Assembly: GCF_004402235.1 (NCBI RefSeq)
Contig: NZ_SOFS01000045.1
Location: 1 to 64,000, forward strand
Length of the DNA: 64,000 nt
From: Cryobacterium glucosi
GTDB taxonomy: Bacteria; Actinomycetota; Actinomycetes; Actinomycetales; Microbacteriaceae
Direction of reading: 5' to 3'
Within the stretch, counting starts at the first letter, position 1. The number at the start of each line of letters is the position of its first letter. Position numbers and translations under genes: made by a program. The notes under the pieces were generated by a model. The model saw only the letters and a program-made list of their open reading frames with translations, ran no database searches and had not been told where the DNA came from. Shown one piece after another: positions 56,858 through 64,000 of this stretch.

Positions 56858-58602
56858 GCCAGACCGTGATCGAACCAGTGACCACCGCCGTACGCGACGA
56901 GAATTCCCCGCTCCTCGAGATCCGCGACCTCGAGGTCGGCTTCCAGACCCAGCACGGAGTCGTTCCCGCCGTTCGCGGCGTCAACCTCACCCTGTACCCG
57001 GGCCAGACCCTCGCGATCGTGGGCGAGTCCGGTTCGGGCAAGACCACGACGGCGCAGGCGATCATCAACCTGCTCGCCAACACCGGCAAGGTGACCGCCG
57101 GCCAGATCCTGTTCGAGGGCCGCGACCTCACCACCCTCAAGGCCAAGGAGATGCAGGACGTCCGCGGGCGCCTGATCGGGTACGTCCCCCAGGACCCGAT
57201 GTCGAACCTCAATCCCGTCTGGAACATCGGCTTCCAGGTCGAGGAGGCGATCCGTGCCAACGGGGTCGCCCAGGGCAAGGCCGCGAAGCTCCGCACGATC
57301 GAGGTCCTCAAGGAGGCCGGGCTCAGCGACGCAGAGGACCGGCTCAAGCAGTATCCGCACCAGTTCTCCGGCGGCATGCGGCAGCGCGTGCTGATCGGGA
57401 TCGGCCTCTCGGCCCGTCCGAAGCTGCTGATCGCCGACGAGCCGACGTCCGCGCTCGACGTGACCGTCCAGCGCCAGATTCTCGACCACCTCGCCACCCT
57501 GACGCGTGACTACGGCACGTCCGTGCTGTTCATCACCCACGACCTCGGCCTCGCCGCCGAGCGTGCGGAACAGCTTGTGGTGATGTACAAGGGCAAGGTC
57601 GTCGAATCCGGGCCCTCGCAGGAGATCCTGGCCAACCCGCAGCATCCCTACACGCAGCGTCTCGTCGCGGCGGCTCCGAGCCTCGCATCGCGTCGGATCC
57701 AGTCGGCCAAGCATCCCGTCGTCGCCGCTCCCGCCACGTCCGTGGCAGGGGCGAACGACGATGTCCTGATCAAGCGCGCCAGGGAGCGGGAAGATGCCGC
57801 CCCGACCAAGGACCTCATCTCGGTCGAGGGCATCTCCAAGATGTACCGGATCCGCACCAAGGGCCTGAAGTACAACGACCTGCTCGCGGTCAACGACGTG
57901 TCCTTCGGCATTCAGAAGGGCACCACGACCGCTCTCGTCGGCGAGTCCGGCTCCGGCAAGTCCACCGTCGCCAAGCTCATCCTGCAGCTCGAGACCATCA
58001 CGAGCGGCCGGATCGAGTTCGACGGCCAGGACGTCGCCGGCCTCAAGGGCGCGGACCTGCTCAAGTTCCGGCGCCGGGTGCAACCGGTCTTCCAGGACCC
58101 GTACGGCTCCCTCGACCCGCAGTACAACGTCGGCAACACGATCGCAGAGCCGTTGCTCGCGCACAAGGTCGGCACGGCGAAGGAACGACAGGAACGGGTG
58201 CGCGAGCTCCTCGACCAGGTCTCCCTGCCCTGGGCCTCCCGGCACCGCTACCCGAGCGAACTCTCGGGCGGCCAGCGGCAGCGCATCGCGATCGCAAGGG
58301 CGCTCGCGCTCAAGCCCGACGTGCTCGTGCTCGACGAGGCGGTCTCCGCCCTCGACGTACTCGTGCAGGGCCAGGTGCTCAACCTCCTGACCGAGCTGCA
58401 GACGGAACTCGACCTGACCTACCTGTTCATCACCCACGACCTCGCCGTGGTCCGCCTCGTCGCGGACAACGTCTGCGTCATGCAGCAGGGCCGGATCGTC
58501 GAGGCCGCAACGACGGACGAGGTCTTCGACAATCCCCGCCAGACCTACACGCAGGAGCTGCTCGCCGCGATCCCTGGCGGCAACTTCGAGTTCGGGCGCT
58601 AG
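56854..58602 (+). CDS. Oligopeptide ABC transporter, fused double ATPase (OppD-OppF)
   Basis: A 582-residue protein with two complete ATP-binding domains. First: Walker A GESGSGKTTT (about 58-67), signature FSGGMRQR and LLIADEPTSALD. Second (from ~325): Walker A GESGSGKST, signature LSGGQRQR and VLVLDEAVSALD. The second C-terminal helix carries the peptide-transporter tail. Fusion of OppD and OppF is common in actinobacteria and explains why only one ATPase gene is present. ATGA overlap with oppC. The gene ends the operon before a strong terminator. Confidence 0.93.
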   Translation: MSQTVIEPVTTAVRDENSPLLEIRDLEVGFQTQHGVVPAVRGVNLTLYPGQTLAIVGESGSGKTTTAQAIINLLANTGKVTAGQILFEGRDLTTLKAKEMQDVRGRLIGYVPQDPMSNLNPVWNIGFQVEEAIRANGVAQGKAAKLRTIEVLKEAGLSDAEDRLKQYPHQFSGGMRQRVLIGIGLSARPKLLIADEPTSALDVTVQRQILDHLATLTRDYGTSVLFITHDLGLAAERAEQLVVMYKGKVVESGPSQEILANPQHPYTQRLVAAAPSLASRRIQSAKHPVVAAPATSVAGANDDVLIKRAREREDAAPTKDLISVEGISKMYRIRTKGLKYNDLLAVNDVSFGIQKGTTTALVGESGSGKSTVAKLILQLETITSGRIEFDGQDVAGLKGADLLKFRRRVQPVFQDPYGSLDPQYNVGNTIAEPLLAHKVGTAKERQERVRELLDQVSLPWASRHRYPSELSGGQRQRIAIARALALKPDVLVLDEAVSALDVLVQGQVLNLLTELQTELDLTYLFITHDLAVVRLVADNVCVMQQGRIVEAATTDEVFDNPRQTYTQELLAAIPGGNFEFGR

Positions 58603-58630
58603 ACCGGACCGGCCGGCTTCAGCGCCGGGA

Positions 58631-58662
58631 AACGGGGCGGGGACTGCGGTCCCCGCCCCGTT
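58631..58662 (+). terminator. Terminator of the opp operon
   Basis: A perfect 14-bp GC-rich stem (58631-58644 with 58649-58662) closes a TGCG loop, 28 nt after the ATPase stop. It is followed by CGTCGTCC with little T-run. It separates opp from typA. Confidence 0.7.
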
Positions 58663-58836
58663 CGTCGTCCAAGCGGATGCCCGGAACACCCCGGAGACGC
58701 GGCCGCAACGGGGCTCCCAGCCTCCCGGCAGGGAGAGTGCGGTAGGATTATCCGTTGGGTCGGACCTTGACCACATACATCCATTCTTCGCCGCATCCGT
58801 TTGTCCGCGGCATCATTCTTCGTAAGGATTCACTTC

Positions 58837-60747
<1,911 letters not shown>

Positions 60748-60761
60748 TCCCACCTTGTCGG

Positions 60762-60819
60762 CGGCGCCGGCGGTTACGCTCTGGTAGACCAGAGCGGCAC
60801 CGCCGGCGCCGTTTGTTTT
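60762..60819 (+). terminator. Rho-independent terminator of typA
   Basis: A long stem (60762-60774 with 60799-60811, plus the inner pair 60777-60784 with 60789-60796) is followed by TTTGTTTT (60812-60819). This is the clearest classical terminator in the window. Confidence 0.85.
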
Positions 60820-60845
60820 GCCCCACGACTGAGGAAGAGAAGAAG

Positions 60846-61292
60846 ATGACGACACCCCTCCTGCACGCCCGCGTCCTGGCGACGATCGCGCTTGCCCTGG
60901 TCGGCGGCACGCTGCTGACCGGATGCAGCGCCGACGCCGCGCAGAAGGCCGTGAACGGGGCCGTGCAGGGTGCGACAAACGGAGACGTGAGCCTGGGCGG
61001 CGCGCTCCCGGCCGGCTGGCCGTCCGAGGTGCCCATCGTCGACGGCGAAATCCTGTTCGCGTCGGCCCAGAAGGGTGACAAGCCCGGCTGGACCGTGACC
61101 GTCAAGGCAACCGCCGCCGATCCCGTAGCCGAGGCCACCCGGACCCTGACGGCCGCCGGTTTCGTGGCCGGGAGCGACGTCTCGGCGACGGTGGGCTCCG
61201 CAGGTCTCGTCTCGATGAAGAACGACCACTACGCGGTGCTCGTCGCTGGAAACACGGACGGCCTGCTCTATACGGTCACGCCGGTCTCCTGA
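60846..61292 (+). CDS. Putative lipoprotein
   Basis: A 148-residue secreted lipoprotein. The signal peptide (~1-27) ends at the lipobox LLTGC (Cys ~27). The mature part is small and beta-rich (GWPSEVPIVDGEILFASAQKGDKPGWTVTVKATAADPVAEA); the last segment (LYTVTPVS) is short and hydrophobic. It resembles small lipoproteins of unknown role common in Microbacteriaceae. The ATG at 60846 has GAGGAAGAG upstream. It starts just after the typA terminator and has its own promoter. Confidence 0.75.
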   Translation: MTTPLLHARVLATIALALVGGTLLTGCSADAAQKAVNGAVQGATNGDVSLGGALPAGWPSEVPIVDGEILFASAQKGDKPGWTVTVKATAADPVAEATRTLTAAGFVAGSDVSATVGSAGLVSMKNDHYAVLVAGNTDGLLYTVTPVS

Positions 61293-61329
61293 CCGCCGGG
61301 CCCCGAACGGCGCCTGCCCGCCGAATTCC

Positions 61330-62355
61330 TCAGGGGGCGACGTCGATGAGGACCTTGCCAACCAGGCCGGCCTCGACGGCGGCGTGCGCGCCCGCGGTGC
61401 TCTCGAGGGGGAAGCGGTGCAGGGGCAGGCCGGCTTCGGCACCGACGTGGAGGGCGCCGTCACCGATGGCCGAACCGATGTCGGCGGCTGCGGCGTCGAG
61501 GAGGTCCTGGCCGAGCGTGTAGAGCAACTGGAACTGGTAGCGCACGTTGAGGGTCATCTGGGAACGGATGTCGAGCGCGAGCGGCTTTCCCGTCGTCGCG
61601 TACACCGCGATCGAGCCGCGGGTGCGGATCACGGCCGTGTTGAGGACCGCATTCTGCGCGGGAGCGACTTCGACGACAAGGTCGACGCCTTCGGGCGCCA
61701 GCGCCCGGATGGCGCGGGCGGCATCCGCCTCGCGGTAGTTCACGACGTGGTGCGCGCCGGCGGCGGATGCGAGTGCGCCCTTCTCCGCGCTGCTCACCGT
61801 CGTGATGACGGTCGCCCCTGCCCAGCGGGCCAGCTCGATGGCCGCGTGGCCGACCGCGCCTGCGCCACCGGCGACGAGCACAGTCCGTCCGGTGAGTGCA
61901 CCGGGGGAGAGGCGCCGGGGTCCGTCTTCGGCGACGGTGAGCGCGCGGTGCGCTGTCATGGCCGGAACGCCGAGGGTCGCGCCGAGGTCGAAGCTCGCCG
62001 AGTCCGGCAGCGGGTACACCCGTTCGGCCGGGAGCACGGTGAAGTCCTGGGCGGTGCCGCCGGAGGCGAGTCCGTACGCGGCGATGGCCGTCCAGACCCG
62101 GTCGCCGACGTCCAGGCGCTCGACGCCCGCGCCGACGGCGTCGACGATGCCGGCGCCGTCCTGGTTCGGCACGACCTCGGGGAACAAGAGCGCTTCGCCG
62201 GGCCGGCTGCCCGCGCGCGACTTCCAGTCGGTGGGGTTCACGCCCGAGACGAGGATGCGCACCCGTACCTCGCCGGGTCCGGGTTGCGGAAGATCGCGTT
62301 CGACGAGACGGAGGACGTCGGGGGTGCCGGTTTCGCTGTAGACGATTGCTCTCAT
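61330..62355 (-). CDS. NADPH:quinone oxidoreductase-like MDR protein
   Basis: A 341-residue medium-chain dehydrogenase/reductase of the zinc-independent quinone reductase (Qor) type. The NADP-binding loop is VLVAGGAGAVGHAAIELARWAG (~158-179). No catalytic zinc Cys or His set and no structural-zinc Cys lobe is present. The N-terminal MRAIVYSETGTPDVLRLVERDLPQPGPGEVRV is typical. The substrate may be quinones or enones. The ATG at 62355 is the family start. It is in the same direction as the hydrolase gene upstream, ~65 nt away. Confidence 0.88.
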   Translation of the reverse strand: MRAIVYSETGTPDVLRLVERDLPQPGPGEVRVRILVSGVNPTDWKSRAGSRPGEALLFPEVVPNQDGAGIVDAVGAGVERLDVGDRVWTAIAAYGLASGGTAQDFTVLPAERVYPLPDSASFDLGATLGVPAMTAHRALTVAEDGPRRLSPGALTGRTVLVAGGAGAVGHAAIELARWAGATVITTVSSAEKGALASAAGAHHVVNYREADAARAIRALAPEGVDLVVEVAPAQNAVLNTAVIRTRGSIAVYATTGKPLALDIRSQMTLNVRYQFQLLYTLGQDLLDAAAADIGSAIGDGALHVGAEAGLPLHRFPLESTAGAHAAVEAGLVGKVLIDVAP

Positions 62356-62419
62356 GCAGGTTCCAACGCCCCGGCGGCGGAAAAGGTTCCCGCGGCGGCA
62401 CGGAATCGGCGGAACGAGG

Positions 62420-63196
62420 TCAGCGGCCCAGGAAGAAGTCGGCGAGCAGCGGGGCCAGCACGGCCTGGTCGACGTCGTGACCCTGGCCGGGCACGGTCAG
62501 CACCGTACCGTCGGCGACGCAGGACGCCACGGCCACGGCTGCACGGGCTGCCCAGGCCGGGCTCCTGCCACCGGCGAGTGCCAGCGTGGGTGCCGTGATC
62601 GCGGTCAGGCGTTCACGAGGGGGCAGGCCGTCGCCCGTCAGGGCGAGTTCGTGCGGCAGGGTGGGGGCGAGGTGGACGAGTCCAGGCCAGAACAGTGCGG
62701 ACGTGATGGAGCGCACGGCCGCGTCGTCCATTCCGGTGATGCGGAGGAAGAGCGCCGCTGCGGCAGCGGGGTCTCCGGCGTCGAGGGCGGCCTGGAGGCC
62801 GAGGTCGTCCGCCGGGGCCGGGTGCTCCGGATCGGCGGTGTATGGCGGCTCGTAGACTGCGAGCCGGGTGATGTGCACGCCGGCGGCGGCGGCCTCGATC
62901 GCCAGGATCGCTCCGGAGGAATGGCCGTACACGCCGGCTGCGCCTCCGGCCACGGCGACGAGGGCGGCCAGGTCCTCGATTTCGCGTTCGACCGCGTACG
63001 GCCCGGATTCCGGGCTCTCGCCCTTGCCGCGCCGGTCGAAGGTGTACGCCGTGACGTGCTCGGCGAGCAGGGTCACGAGCGGATACGGGGAGGACCGGGT
63101 GTTGAAGGCACCGCCGACGACGATGACCGGGTCCCCGGAACCGAGGCTGTCGTACGCGATCCGAGTGCCATCGGCCGACCGGACGAATTCGGGCAT
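62420..63196 (-). CDS. Alpha/beta fold hydrolase
   Basis: A 258-residue alpha/beta hydrolase. The nucleophile elbow is GHSSG (Ser about 94). The catalytic Asp/His are likely in the C-terminal ALAGGRSPAWAARA and VPGQGHDVD segments (His near 241). An oxyanion motif precedes it (VVGGAFNTR). The substrate is unknown. The ATG at 63196 has GGAG about eight bases upstream. It is transcribed in the same direction as the MDR gene. Confidence 0.85.
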   Translation of the reverse strand: MPEFVRSADGTRIAYDSLGSGDPVIVVGGAFNTRSSPYPLVTLLAEHVTAYTFDRRGKGESPESGPYAVEREIEDLAALVAVAGGAAGVYGHSSGAILAIEAAAAGVHITRLAVYEPPYTADPEHPAPADDLGLQAALDAGDPAAAAALFLRITGMDDAAVRSITSALFWPGLVHLAPTLPHELALTGDGLPPRERLTAITAPTLALAGGRSPAWAARAAVAVASCVADGTVLTVPGQGHDVDQAVLAPLLADFFLGR

Positions 63197-63246
63197 CTGT
63201 GGTCTCCTTTGGCGACGGTGCGGCGGGTTCAGCGCGTTCAGCGGGC

Positions 63247-64000
63247 TCAGCGGGCGGTGGCGGCCATCTTCACGGCATCGACGCGGGGGGCGACGACCGG
63301 ACGCCCGGCCCGGTTGCGGGCGCTCGACACGAGGAAGATCGTGAGCACCGTTCCGGTGTATGCGAGCCAGACCAGCAGCGAGAGCCAGGTGGTCTCCGGC
63401 GAGAAGTTCAGAGTGCCCTTCAGCAGCGTGCCGTACCAGCTCTCCGGCGGGATGGCGGCGCTCACGTCGAAGGCGAGGTTGTGCTCGCCGGGGAGGATCC
63501 CGGACTCCTGCAGGTCGTGCACACCGTAGGAGAGTACCCCGGCCGCGACGACGATCAGGATCGCCCCGCTCCAGGTGAAGAACCGCGCGAGGTTGATCTT
63601 GAGCATGCCGAAGTAGATGAGCGCTCCGAGGCCGACCGCGCTGAGGATGCCGAGCGCGGCCCCGATGAGCGGCAGCGTGGTCTCGCCGGTCGACTGCACG
63701 GCGGCCCAGATGAACAGGGCCGTTTCGATGCCCTCCCGCCCGACGGCGAGGAAGGCGATCAGAACGAGGCCGACGCCGGTGCCGACGAGGGAGCGGTCGA
63801 TCGTGCCGCGGAGGTGGCCGCTCAGGTCGCGGGCCGTGCGCAGCATCCAGAACACCATCCAGGTGACCAGGCCGGTCGCGGCGATGGAGAGCGTGCCGGC
63901 GATGGCCGGTTCGGCCGATTCCGGAAGGCTCGCGGTGCCGAAGGTGAGCACGGCGCCGATCGTGAGGGCGAGGAGCACGGCGAGGCCGACGCCCGTCCAG
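63247..64000 (-). CDS. FTR1-type iron permease, C-terminal part (cut by window edge)
   Basis: The frame is open from the window end to the stop at 63247-63249; at least ~250 residues are seen and the N-terminal part is outside. It is a polytopic FTR1/EfeU-type permease. The second iron-binding motif REGIE is present in FLAVGREGIETALFIWAAV. The C-terminal tail ends AATAR. The first REGxE would lie beyond the window. FTR1 permeases import iron, often with the EfeO/EfeB proteins. Those genes may lie beyond the edge. Confidence 0.82.
   Translation of the reverse strand, partial: WTGVGLAVLLALTIGAVLTFGTASLPESAEPAIAGTLSIAATGLVTWMVFWMLRTARDLSGHLRGTIDRSLVGTGVGLVLIAFLAVGREGIETALFIWAAVQSTGETTLPLIGAALGILSAVGLGALIYFGMLKINLARFFTWSGAILIVVAAGVLSYGVHDLQESGILPGEHNLAFDVSAAIPPESWYGTLLKGTLNFSPETTWLSLLVWLAYTGTVLTIFLVSSARNRAGRPVVAPRVDAVKMAATAR

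Overview
The window is high-GC chromosomal DNA from an actinobacterium, most likely a member of the Microbacteriaceae. The signs are a mycothiol S-conjugate amidase (Mca), small actinobacterial proteins of the DUF4307 and DUF4245 types, a DUF222/13E12-type HNH protein, many GTG starts, and the frequent hexamer GGATGC/GCATCC. The genus is inference. No rRNA, tRNA, CRISPR array, insertion sequence or prophage was found. Almost everything is dense core-genome coding sequence, with a more accessory stretch at about 27.8-44.1 kb.

Layout. 0-5 kb: the 3' end of a GH1-like glycosidase gene lacking the catalytic nucleophile, an ABC-2 exporter pair, a lemA-htpX pair and a YcaQ/AlkX-type DNA glycosylase. 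5-16.6 kb: AI-2E family permease, threonine ammonia-lyase, greA, DUF4307, mca, a hemolysin III protein, a cis-prenyltransferase, a class V aminotransferase, a PIN-PhoH protein with a structured leader, and fumC. 15.9-18.8 kb: an overlapping operon xseA-xseB-DUF4245-carbonic anhydrase. 18.8-27.7 kb: ispH, a methyltransferase, fbaA and glpX (class II aldolase and class II FBPase, divergent), rmuC, a DEDD exonuclease and ychF.

27.8-44.1 kb: small membrane proteins, two short-chain dehydrogenases flanking a decayed aminotransferase fragment, lipoproteins, an HNH protein, a STAND/LuxR regulator upstream of three small genes, a membrane-anchored HExxH protein, a HhH-GPD protein, a PhnA-like zinc-ribbon protein, a covalent-flavin oxidoreductase and a truncated LysR-type DNA-binding protein. 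44.2-64 kb: an ABC-F ATPase, a Lon-substrate-binding-domain protein, a tandem glycine riboswitch controlling gcvT-gcvH-gcvP, a CPBP protease, a DCC thiol protein, an oligopeptide ABC transporter operon (SBP, two permeases, fused double ATPase), typA/bipA, a lipoprotein, a quinone-oxidoreductase-like MDR protein, an alpha/beta hydrolase and an FTR1-type iron permease cut by the window edge.

Regulation. Many genes appear leaderless: a TANNNT hexamer ends 6-8 nt before the start codon, twice in tight divergent pairs. Convergent gene ends often carry long palindromes, probably bidirectional terminators. The most interesting unexplained signals are the possibly switching RNA leader of the phoH gene, the operator-like repeats between the STAND regulator and its neighbours, and the GH1-like protein without its nucleophile. 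No clearly new multi-gene system is proven; the STAND locus at 33.2-37.8 kb is the best candidate for follow-up.
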